Source: a virus
Virus record (IMG/VR): IMGVR_UViG_3300021091_000107
Location: 1 to 52,490 of that record
Strand: one strand, 5' to 3'
Length of the DNA: 52,490 bases
Shown: piece by piece, positions 6,094 through 15,651 of the stretch
How positions within the stretch are numbered: the first letter of the stretch is position 1
Layout: every line of letters begins with the position of its first letter
Translations under genes and position numbers: made by a program
Notes under the pieces: model-generated
The model's database searches: none
Seen by the model: the letters and a program-made list of their open reading frames with translations, nothing else
Told to the model about the DNA's origin: nothing

Positions 6094-9000
6094 ATGGCAT
6101 CTAAGGTAAGAAATCTATCTGCTTTAATTGATAAGCAATTACCAAATTTCATCTCTACAGAATATCCTAAGTTCTCTACTTTTCTACAAAAGTATTATGA
6201 ACAATTAGAGTTACCTGGACAACCATTAGATTTAATTAATAATCTCTCAAAATATAGAGATATTGATACTTATGAAACTAAAATTCTACAGGAAAATACT
6301 ACTGTAGTATCAAATGTTAATCCATTAGACACAGTAATTACTGTTGCTGATACTAAATCTTTTCCAGATACCAATGGATATATCTTAATTGATGATGAAG
6401 CTATTTTCTATCGTAGCAAGACAAGTAATACTTTTGTAGGTTGTTATCGAAATATTAATGCCACTACAAAGTTGGGAGATCTTTATAGTAAACCAGATAT
6501 CAAAACGGTTAATTACGAAGATCTTGGAGAAGGTAAAACTCACTTATCTGGAAAAGTAGTATCTAATATTAGTAACTTATTTTTATACGCATTAGTTAAA
6601 AATTTTGAGAAAGAATATCTAGGATCTTTCCCAGAAAAAGATTTAAAAACACAAGTTGATAAATCGCTTCTAATTAAAAATATTAAAAAATTCTATGCTG
6701 TAAAAGGAACAGATCAATCAATTAGATTCATCTTCAACTCTATTGTAGCAAAAGATTCTAGTGATATTCCTACTGTATATTATCCAAACCAGAGCACGTA
6801 TAAAACCTCTAATGGTGAATGGATTAATAAGTATGCATTAAAAGTAAAAGTTCTTTCTGGAGATATCAATAAAATTATTGGAGAGAAATTAATCCAAAAT
6901 CAGAGTTTATCTGATACATCTATCAAGAATGCTTTTGGTGTAGTTGATAATATTGTAGATATCGGGGATGGATTTTATGAAGTTATTTTAGGAACTGATA
7001 CAGTTGTAGGTCAGTTTTCTGTAGCAAATAGAACCTATTTAACAAAATCAGTAAATAATACACAATCAGTTAACAGCAAAATTAATGTTTATTCTACTGC
7101 TGGATGGTCAAACACATCTGGCAGTATTATTGTTGGTAATGAGGTAATTGTTTTCAAAAATAAAAACATTAATCAATTTGAAGTAGAATCTAGAGGATCT
7201 ACTCCACAATATCATAATGTCAATACAATTGTTTATAATAACACTCCCGTATTTTCTTCATATATTGACAATAATGGAGCAACTCAACAAGTAAGATTAT
7301 TAGTTTTTGGTATTCTATACAATTTAACACCTTCTTCCTTAAAAGCACATTCAAAAGAAGGAGATTTTATTCAAATTTCCGAGCCAGGATTTGAGAGTAG
7401 AGATACTATTCTTTTTGATAGAATTTCAGGAAATTATAGATGGTTAATTAACGAAAATAACACAAATCCATCTTCACCTAATACTACAATAAATTCTGAT
7501 TTATCAGAAGTTTTAGTAAATGTTTCTGCTATTTTTGAAGATGACCAATATTACTACATTACATCTTCTGGATATCCAAGTCATGATATTGGAAAAACGA
7601 ATTGGAATATATCTTTAAAAGATCAACAAAAATTAAAATTAATCAGAAAATATCCAACCAGAACCACTGAAATCTACAAAACTCAACCTAATGAGGTAGG
7701 TATTTTAGTAAATGGAACTACAGTAAGAAGTTATAAAGATTCGAATCAAAATTTAGTTACTTTTGGCGAAATTACAAATATTGAAGTAACTAATAAAGGT
7801 AGTGGTTATAAAGATGTTCCATTTGTTTTAATACAAGATGGAGCTGGCGAGATAGTTGCTCAAGGAAAGGCAGTATTGAGTGGTGAAGTTATAGACAGAA
7901 TAGATGTTTTAGAATCTGGTTCTGGATTCTTTCCACCTGTTCCAAGTATCACCATTACATCTGGCAGAGGAGCCGTAGTAGAAGCAGTAGTTACTGGCGA
8001 TAAGGTATCTAAATTAAAAATTGTAAATCCTGGAGAATATTATTCCACTCCCCCTAAAATTATCATTAAAGATTCTCTTGGCAAGGGAAGATTTGCAAAT
8101 TATACTGCTGTTATTAATAATGCTGGTCAAATAGTTGATTTTGTTCAAAATGATGCTGGTAAATTCTATACGCAACAAAATGTATCTGTTGAAATAGTTC
8201 CAGTTGGTTCTGGTGCAACAGCAGTGTCAGTTGTTAGAACTTGGCGAAGAAATTTAGTATTTAAACATTCAAATTCTTTAGATACTAATTATGGATATTA
8301 CTTCCAAAATAATGATCCTTCAATTGGTTATGGATATTCTTACTTAGCAAATCCAAAATCTTTGAGATATGAACTAGGAGACAATATTTCTTCATTATTT
8401 GCAGAAACGTCTCAATTAGTTCATTCTCCTATTTTAGGATATGCTTTTGATGGAAATCCGATTTACGGTCCTTATGGATATTCTAATTCTTTAGATTCTA
8501 ATAGTGCTGTTGCTAGAATGACTTCCAGTTATTCTTTAAAACCGAATAGACTTGATGGTCCTTCAATAGATACTTATCCATTGAGTTCATTTGTTGAAGA
8601 TTTCGAATATATTCATCGATCTGGATCTTTAGACGAAAATAATGGAAGATTTTGTGTTACTCCCGAGTATCCATCTGGAACTTATGCATATTTTATGACG
8701 ATATCTGCAGATAATACTCCAGTATATCCATATGTTATAGGGGATAATTTTTATTCACTACCAGTTGATTCTAATTACAACAAAGTTATTTCTCAAAAAG
8801 ATTTACCCCAAAAAGTTAGAAGATTAATAACAGATAAAACACCAGAAAACGGATCTGGAGTATTAGCATATGTAGAATCTATCAATTCTGGGTCTTTAAA
8901 TGGTGTAGTTGTAGAATCCTCAACTAATACATTTGCTGTTGGCAGTGTAGTAGATATAGATTACACAAATACCGATGGATCAAACGCTGTTGCACAAGTT

Positions 9001-12000
9001 TCATCATTAAAAGGTAAAAATGTAGTTTCGATTGAATCTCGTCAAACCAAAGCATTAAAAATAACTACAGAAAATCCTGCTTACTTTTTTGAAAACGATA
9101 TTATCACACAAGAAGTAACTGGTGCAACAGGGCAAGTTATATCTAATGTTTTCGATGACAAAACTATAATTTTAAGAAATGTATCTGGAACTTTTAATAA
9201 TACAAATGAATTATTTTCTTCTATTAATGTCATAAACGTTGTAATTGATAAACCATCTGATTATTCGGCTAACTCTACCGTTTCATTGACAAATGGAAAG
9301 CAAGTAGTTATTTTAAAAGTTCAAAGTAATCGTCTTCAGGTATCATCTAATCCATTTGTAGACGGAGAACCAATTGTTTTCAGCAATACGTTTTCTAATA
9401 TTGTTGCCGATCAAATTTATTACGTTGTAAATGCAGAACCAAACAGATTTAAGGTAGCAACTACTCCGAATGGTTCTGCAATTACATTAACAAATAATAA
9501 TTCCCCTGGATCAGTTGCAACCAATCAAAAAGCAAAAGGAACTATTTTAGAATCAACTACTTTTAGAAATTCTATAAAAGTTCGTGTTTTACAGGGTCAA
9601 TTCACAACGGAACAAGGTTATTTTCTAAGAAGTTCTTCAATTAATGATAGTGTTGGTGGAAAAATTGTAACTATATTCAATTTAAGTTCAGACATCAAAC
9701 CAATTTCTATCAATAACAATATTGCAATTTTAAAAACGTCTGAAGATCACAAAATTGGTCAAGGAGAAAATTTCACAGTTAGTATCAATCCTAATGATAC
9801 TACTACAGAAACTACCATATTTGTAAGAAAACGAATTTATCAAACAGTTTCATTAAATGCTCCTAATTTTAATAAAAAATTAAACGATACTGGTATTGGT
9901 AATTTATTTGTTCTCAACAATGGAAGTTACAAAAATAATAATCAAATTGTTGGTGATTACGCTTCAACTACATCTGGAAATGGAACATTTACCAATATAG
10001 AACTAATTTTTGCTGATATTTCAAAATGTAGAGATTTTGAAGGCAGAATAGTAGGTGATTCCGAATTAGCAACTATAGGTAGACCAGGCAATGTTGATAA
10101 TGCAAGAGCTACTATTAGTGTTACTAATGGAGTTGTAACTAATATCGTTTTAACTTATAAAGGAAAACAATATAAGAGAGGTGATATTTTAACCGTTTCC
10201 CCATCTTCTCTCAATAAAGCAGGAACATCTACCAGATCTTTACTTCTAGATGTTCAACATGTTGGATTTGGTGTAAATGATACTACGCTATACTTATCAG
10301 ATGTAAATTATGTTTCAGAGAATGATTATCTTTTAGTTGGTGATGAAGTTGTTAAAGTAACCTCAGTAAATATTCCAAACTCATATGTTGTTGTATTGAG
10401 AGGTCAATACAACACTGATATTAAAGAACATTTTAATAATGAATCAGTTACAAATTATTTAAATCAATACACATTGCCAGTAAATTATCATTTAGGATTG
10501 AGTGATGCGGATGGATATGTATTGAATTATGATTTAAAGACACAACAAATTACAGTTGTATATGATGTTTCTAGAACTTTGGAAAATATCAATTCATTGG
10601 TTCCAAATTATGCTTTCTTTGATGATAGTGATCCTAAAAAATTAGTTACCGTAAAAGATAATTTAGAACCTGCATCATATAAGTTTGAATTTTCATATGA
10701 TGGAGTAACATGGCAAAGAAATCCTGTATTAAAATTACAAAATTACTACAAGTATAAATTAGATACTTCTCATTTCAGTCTAAGAGATAGTTTTATAGAG
10801 TTTTCTCCTAGTGGAAATTATAATATTTTAACTCTTGAGGCAAAACCAAATAATATTCTTCCAGGAAATACTGGTTCATTTATTACCTTCAAATCTGGAT
10901 TTGGCGCAGTGATTGCATCAAATCAATTCACCAATAAAGCTTTAGCAGATTTCAATACTTTCTTTTATTTTGATAAGAATGGTATTATTGATTCTGACAG
11001 ATCTTATGTAAGAATTATTGAAGATCCTTTGCAGGGAGAAAAGACAGCAGATTATGTTACGAACAATGAAATTGTTTATGAATTGTCTACTATTCCTCAA
11101 TATGATGGATCTGGAATTATAACATATACAACTACATCAAAATCTGCAGTAGGTGAAATTAACACAGTTTCTTTATTAAATCAAGGAACAGGATTCAATG
11201 AATTGCCAACAGTATTGGGAGTAAGACCATCTCCTAACAATGAATGTGTAGCAAGAGTTGTTTGGAATTCTCAATTTAAAAATATTTCTTCTATTGTAAT
11301 AGAAAATCCTGGCAAAAATTACATAGAACCAAAAGCAATATTATTAAATGCTACTGGTAAATTTGCGGAATTTAGTATTGTAAAAAATGCTGATGGATCT
11401 ATTGCGGGGGTAATTACAAAAAACAAAGGAATTGGTTACACAGTTGCTCCAGAAATAAGAATTATTGAATCTTCTCCTAAAATTTATTTTACATCATCTA
11501 CAATAGGGCAACCTAAAAATGTAAGAATTATTTTCAATGGAAAAGATTTTATTAAAGATCCAACTATTTCCAAAAAATTTACATCTAATAAAATTTTCTT
11601 GTTAAAAAATATTCAAGGAAATGGATATAAAGATGGGGAACAAATTACCCAAAAAGAAAATAATATTGTGATTGCGACTGGATATGTCGCCAAAAAAGGG
11701 TGGAAAAAAGGAACCAATATTTTAAGAATTGAAAGAGTAGAAGGTCAATTTAAAAATAATCTTCAGATTGTAGGATCATCAGATAATACTGTATCAACGT
11801 TAGTTTCTTCATACGAATCAGAATTTCATGCAGATATAAAATCTTATTTTGACAATCTTGGATTTTATGCTTCCGATAGATCAAAACTAAATTCTAATTA
11901 TCAAAAAATAGCGGATTCATATTTTTACCAAGATTATTCTTATGTTATTAAATCTAAGACACCAATAGATGTCTGGAGAGATTTAATCAAGCAAACTGTT

Positions 12001-15000
12001 CATCCTGCAGGATTTCAGTTGTTTGGTGAAGTTTCTATTGAATCACAAGGAACTAATAGAATTAATCCCGTTCAACCAAAAATCTCACATACTAGTGTTA
12101 TTGAAATATGGGATCCACAAAAAAATAAAATTACAGTAGAAAATACTTATAGAACTATTACCCAATCATCGATTAGAATTAGTGATACTAATGTTCTTAG
12201 AGGTAGAGGATCTGTTGTTGCATCTACTTATGATACTGGAGAAACTTTAGCATATGAATTTAAGTTGACTCCAGATTTCAATGGTTATTTCAATGCAAAT
12301 GGAAATAGGGCAGGAACAACAACATTTACAATAACATTGCTAGGATCAAATACTCCTTATTCAGTTAATAGCAAAGAAAATATTATTTTATCACTGGATG
12401 GTATTGTTCAAGAACCAGGAGTATCATACACAGTTTCTGGCAACCAACTAACATTTTCTAAAGCTCCATTAGGATATAGAAGTGTTTTTGGAAATCCAAT
12501 TACATTTGCACAATATAAAGAAGGTGTTGATAGTCCTGCTCAAAAAATTATTGGTAGAATTGTTAGATTTAAAGATTCTGGATTAAATACTCAATTTTTC
12601 AGAAAATTAAAAGATATATCTACACAATTTAATAATGTCGCCAAAGAATTTGATTTATATTACGAGGATAACACGCCAGTTAATTTATCTTCTGGTGAAA
12701 ATTTATTAGTTGCTATTGATGGTGTTATTCAACAAGCAGGTAGCACTCCATTATTGCCATTAGATAGAGCATACTATATTAAGAGAACTACTATACCAAA
12801 TAAAATTGTATTTGTAGAACCACCAAGAATCTTTAATGATATTAAACAATCTTTTTATGCATATTCTGTTGGTGGATATGAAAGATTGACACTCGACAAA
12901 ATTTATATTGATGGTATTAGAAAAGGACCATTTTTATTAAAATCTGCAGTTTCAGGAAAAACAGTAACTGTGGATGAAGATCTCAATGTCTTAGTTTTTG
13001 TTGATGGTGTTTTACAAAAAAGAAACAAATCGTATGTAATTCGTGGAGCAAATATTTCATTTACTGAACCAATAGATCGTAATCAAAAAGTAAATATAAT
13101 TTATCTTTATGGAAGAGATTATGTTAAATCATTAACATCTTTCAACTATGATAATATTCCATTTTTAAATGAATATGAAATTACTGTATCTGGAAATTAC
13201 ACCAGTGAACCCACCAAAATTCTTTTAGATTCTCCAATTAAGTCAGATTATGCGTATGGATATGTTAAAAGTGTGAGATTTAATGGAACTAATAGTATAA
13301 TTACGGTTCAAACTGATAATAGAAAATTTGCTTTAGGTGATGATTTAATAATTACCAATATTGCAGATTCTTTTTATAATTTAATTATTCCTACATCTAA
13401 TATAATTTCAATTTCTGATTTTGTTCGAGATGATAATTCTCAAGATGTTTTATCCAAATCAAATATAGCTTGGCTCTATAAAACGGTAAAAGACCCCGAA
13501 AGAGGTTTCTTGAGAAAAGGAGATTTTATTAAAATTGACGGTGAAACAGACTACAGAAAAATATTAAACATTCCGAATGTAGCAACAAAAACTGATTATC
13601 GTGATACAGACACATTAGGGTATTATGGAAAAATATCCACGACAAATTATAACGGAACTCCAATAGGTGAGGGTTTAGATATTGTTGCTCAAATTGAAAA
13701 TGGAAAAGTAGTTTCTCTATTGTGGAACCAAAAAGATTGGAATACATTTGAAACTAAAAAGATTCTTCCATCTTCACCTGGATATGGTTATGAAACTGCG
13801 CCACAATTAATATTTGTTTCTCAACCACTAAAAGACGAAGGCGGCACAATTGTGTCTCCTGCTGAAGGTGGTGGAGCAAAAGCATATGCAGTTGTTCATG
13901 ATGGAGAAATAATTGATATTGTTCTTTATGATCAAGGAAGTGGATACATTTCACCACCAAGAGTTTTTGTTGCTCGTGGATATGATGTTTTAAGAAAAGG
14001 AAGAAGTGTAGAAACCAATAAAATTTATGTTGGGATGTCACCTCAACTAGACTTAGCAACGTCTCTTTATATTTCAACAGGTGATAGACTTGATGCAGAT
14101 ATACCTCCCCAAATCTTTATTAGTTCATTCTTATTAGTTACTCCATTTGATTCGAGCAGAAAATTAACTGCAATTATACAAAGATATTTAAATGTAAAAA
14201 CTCCTTCGTCACAAGCACCAATAAATCATGTCAGTACACTTGATTTGAGAGCAAATGTTAGTTCTATAAGTGTTAGTGTAAATCTATTCCAATCATCGTT
14301 AGAAACTCCATTAAGTATTGTAGATTCACAAAACAAAGTTACAATTCAAGAATCGGCAAGATTTATAGAATCTTCGGTGGGATCTTTTGCAAAAGTTAAT
14401 TACTTACTAGCACATAGATCTCTCCATGAAACTGGAGCATACTTAGATGCACCAATGGATTTGGATGATGAGATTGTATTCGTTCCAACTACAGAAAAAT
14501 TTGCTAAGTTTGGCAAATTATTAATTGGAGATGAGATTGTATTTTACAATCAAAAATTATCAGATAGATTTATTTACATCACTAGGGGTTTGAATGGAAC
14601 TACTATAAAAGAACACCCAGCTGGTCAATTCCTCAGACAATTCTCTGATGACGTATCTATCATTAGTGCTGGTGTAAGTTCTGCAGAATCTGTAGCACAA
14701 ATTCAAGTTATTGGTGGCGGTGTAACAACTGCGAGTGTTGGTATTGTAGAAATTGTTCAGGTTGAAATAGATATTACTGAAATATCTTTAGATAATCAGT
14801 TTACTGAAATTTTACAAATTGCAAATTTTGTCAATTCTATTAATTCAACTAGAATTGAATCTATATTTAATAGTAATATTGGTATTTCTATTGCAACCAG
14901 TGAGAATCAAATATCTCGTCAAATCAAGACAATTCTCTCTTCTGGTATTGAAAATATTTCGGTCAATACTATTCAAAAAATTACACCAGCAACTGAAAGA

Positions 15001-15609
15001 TTCTATAAAACAGGATTTGTAGATTATTATGTTGAAAGTATTCTATTTACAAATCCAATTATACAAAGAAATGGTAATTCTGTAATATTAGAAAATCCTG
15101 GTAATTTGGTACATCAAAGATCAGGTAATATTGTTTCAATTAATAATGCACAACAAAATCCAGATGATCTTTTATCATATTCAATTGGCAATATTGGAAA
15201 TAATTTATCTATGTTGAATGAGTGGTATACAGTTGACGATGGATCTGCAAACGTTTCTGGATTAACTTTTAATGAAATTGATTATAATTATAGTCAATTT
15301 ACTCTTCGAGATTTTAGTGATAAAGGAATTTCTGCAATATCTCATTCAAGAATTATCTGGAATTTGACTTGCCCATCAATACAAAATCCCGTAGCAATAT
15401 CTTCATCAAATGGAACTATAGGATCTACTATTACCGTTCAAAATACATCATATTTCCCAAGCACAGGATACATTTACCATTCAAATGGAACTGTTTTTGG
15501 AGTCATTCAATATACAGGAAAAACATCAACTACATTTACTGGTTGCACTGTTTATTCTGGATCAAATACGATTTATACTGGTTCAGAGATAATACCATAT
15601 TTCATCTAA
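6094..15609 (+). CDS. Giant baseplate/tail protein in gene 7 position, with YHYH domain
   Basis: At 3171 residues this is about three times T4 gp7. Placing it at gp7 rests on synteny (25-6-X-8). The N-terminus (residues 1-60) is helical and typical of cyanophage wedge-like proteins. A YHYH-type domain lies near residues 777-892, with D-G-N-P-I-Y-G-P-Y-G-Y, L-D-E-N-N-G-R-F and P-E-Y-P-S-G-T-Y-A-Y-F. Glycine-rich beta repeats with G-S-G-Y/F and P-x-V occur near 562-665, 1685-1795 and 2555-2630. Modules with I/V-G-D-E-I/V-V and a following R-G or G-C turn recur near 75-127, 323-375, 1383-1449, 2785-2845 and, degenerate, at the C-terminus. No membrane segment was seen. It may combine wedge initiation with surface binding, which is inference. 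Confidence 0.8.
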   Translation: MASKVRNLSALIDKQLPNFISTEYPKFSTFLQKYYEQLELPGQPLDLINNLSKYRDIDTYETKILQENTTVVSNVNPLDTVITVADTKSFPDTNGYILIDDEAIFYRSKTSNTFVGCYRNINATTKLGDLYSKPDIKTVNYEDLGEGKTHLSGKVVSNISNLFLYALVKNFEKEYLGSFPEKDLKTQVDKSLLIKNIKKFYAVKGTDQSIRFIFNSIVAKDSSDIPTVYYPNQSTYKTSNGEWINKYALKVKVLSGDINKIIGEKLIQNQSLSDTSIKNAFGVVDNIVDIGDGFYEVILGTDTVVGQFSVANRTYLTKSVNNTQSVNSKINVYSTAGWSNTSGSIIVGNEVIVFKNKNINQFEVESRGSTPQYHNVNTIVYNNTPVFSSYIDNNGATQQVRLLVFGILYNLTPSSLKAHSKEGDFIQISEPGFESRDTILFDRISGNYRWLINENNTNPSSPNTTINSDLSEVLVNVSAIFEDDQYYYITSSGYPSHDIGKTNWNISLKDQQKLKLIRKYPTRTTEIYKTQPNEVGILVNGTTVRSYKDSNQNLVTFGEITNIEVTNKGSGYKDVPFVLIQDGAGEIVAQGKAVLSGEVIDRIDVLESGSGFFPPVPSITITSGRGAVVEAVVTGDKVSKLKIVNPGEYYSTPPKIIIKDSLGKGRFANYTAVINNAGQIVDFVQNDAGKFYTQQNVSVEIVPVGSGATAVSVVRTWRRNLVFKHSNSLDTNYGYYFQNNDPSIGYGYSYLANPKSLRYELGDNISSLFAETSQLVHSPILGYAFDGNPIYGPYGYSNSLDSNSAVARMTSSYSLKPNRLDGPSIDTYPLSSFVEDFEYIHRSGSLDENNGRFCVTPEYPSGTYAYFMTISADNTPVYPYVIGDNFYSLPVDSNYNKVISQKDLPQKVRRLITDKTPENGSGVLAYVESINSGSLNGVVVESSTNTFAVGSVVDIDYTNTDGSNAVAQVSSLKGKNVVSIESRQTKALKITTENPAYFFENDIITQEVTGATGQVISNVFDDKTIILRNVSGTFNNTNELFSSINVINVVIDKPSDYSANSTVSLTNGKQVVILKVQSNRLQVSSNPFVDGEPIVFSNTFSNIVADQIYYVVNAEPNRFKVATTPNGSAITLTNNNSPGSVATNQKAKGTILESTTFRNSIKVRVLQGQFTTEQGYFLRSSSINDSVGGKIVTIFNLSSDIKPISINNNIAILKTSEDHKIGQGENFTVSINPNDTTTETTIFVRKRIYQTVSLNAPNFNKKLNDTGIGNLFVLNNGSYKNNNQIVGDYASTTSGNGTFTNIELIFADISKCRDFEGRIVGDSELATIGRPGNVDNARATISVTNGVVTNIVLTYKGKQYKRGDILTVSPSSLNKAGTSTRSLLLDVQHVGFGVNDTTLYLSDVNYVSENDYLLVGDEVVKVTSVNIPNSYVVVLRGQYNTDIKEHFNNESVTNYLNQYTLPVNYHLGLSDADGYVLNYDLKTQQITVVYDVSRTLENINSLVPNYAFFDDSDPKKLVTVKDNLEPASYKFEFSYDGVTWQRNPVLKLQNYYKYKLDTSHFSLRDSFIEFSPSGNYNILTLEAKPNNILPGNTGSFITFKSGFGAVIASNQFTNKALADFNTFFYFDKNGIIDSDRSYVRIIEDPLQGEKTADYVTNNEIVYELSTIPQYDGSGIITYTTTSKSAVGEINTVSLLNQGTGFNELPTVLGVRPSPNNECVARVVWNSQFKNISSIVIENPGKNYIEPKAILLNATGKFAEFSIVKNADGSIAGVITKNKGIGYTVAPEIRIIESSPKIYFTSSTIGQPKNVRIIFNGKDFIKDPTISKKFTSNKIFLLKNIQGNGYKDGEQITQKENNIVIATGYVAKKGWKKGTNILRIERVEGQFKNNLQIVGSSDNTVSTLVSSYESEFHADIKSYFDNLGFYASDRSKLNSNYQKIADSYFYQDYSYVIKSKTPIDVWRDLIKQTVHPAGFQLFGEVSIESQGTNRINPVQPKISHTSVIEIWDPQKNKITVENTYRTITQSSIRISDTNVLRGRGSVVASTYDTGETLAYEFKLTPDFNGYFNANGNRAGTTTFTITLLGSNTPYSVNSKENIILSLDGIVQEPGVSYTVSGNQLTFSKAPLGYRSVFGNPITFAQYKEGVDSPAQKIIGRIVRFKDSGLNTQFFRKLKDISTQFNNVAKEFDLYYEDNTPVNLSSGENLLVAIDGVIQQAGSTPLLPLDRAYYIKRTTIPNKIVFVEPPRIFNDIKQSFYAYSVGGYERLTLDKIYIDGIRKGPFLLKSAVSGKTVTVDEDLNVLVFVDGVLQKRNKSYVIRGANISFTEPIDRNQKVNIIYLYGRDYVKSLTSFNYDNIPFLNEYEITVSGNYTSEPTKILLDSPIKSDYAYGYVKSVRFNGTNSIITVQTDNRKFALGDDLIITNIADSFYNLIIPTSNIISISDFVRDDNSQDVLSKSNIAWLYKTVKDPERGFLRKGDFIKIDGETDYRKILNIPNVATKTDYRDTDTLGYYGKISTTNYNGTPIGEGLDIVAQIENGKVVSLLWNQKDWNTFETKKILPSSPGYGYETAPQLIFVSQPLKDEGGTIVSPAEGGGAKAYAVVHDGEIIDIVLYDQGSGYISPPRVFVARGYDVLRKGRSVETNKIYVGMSPQLDLATSLYISTGDRLDADIPPQIFISSFLLVTPFDSSRKLTAIIQRYLNVKTPSSQAPINHVSTLDLRANVSSISVSVNLFQSSLETPLSIVDSQNKVTIQESARFIESSVGSFAKVNYLLAHRSLHETGAYLDAPMDLDDEIVFVPTTEKFAKFGKLLIGDEIVFYNQKLSDRFIYITRGLNGTTIKEHPAGQFLRQFSDDVSIISAGVSSAESVAQIQVIGGGVTTASVGIVEIVQVEIDITEISLDNQFTEILQIANFVNSINSTRIESIFNSNIGISIATSENQISRQIKTILSSGIENISVNTIQKITPATERFYKTGFVDYYVESILFTNPIIQRNGNSVILENPGNLVHQRSGNIVSINNAQQNPDDLLSYSIGNIGNNLSMLNEWYTVDDGSANVSGLTFNEIDYNYSQFTLRDFSDKGISAISHSRIIWNLTCPSIQNPVAISSSNGTIGSTITVQNTSYFPSTGYIYHSNGTVFGVIQYTGKTSTTFTGCTVYSGSNTIYTGSEIIPYFI

Positions 15610-15613
15610 ACCT

Positions 15614-15627
15614 TATAAATATAAATA
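15614..15627 (+). promoter_or_regulatory. Overlapping tandem late promoters before gene 8
   Basis: TATAAATA occurs at 15614-15621 and again at 15620-15627, sharing two bases. Both lie in the 42-base gap before gene 8. GGAGA at 15639-15643 is the ribosome site for ATG 15652. Confidence 0.7.
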
Positions 15628-15651
15628 AAATACCGTTCGGAGAACTATTAA

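Noticed and set aside
13754-14077. 107-codon reverse-strand frame rich in His, Leu and Gln
   Set aside because: It is a shadow of the AT-rich giant gene with biased composition and no start signal.
6094-15609. Naming the giant protein gp7 outright
   Set aside because: Position fits gp7, but no T4 gp7 sequence pattern was recognised, so only the position is stated.
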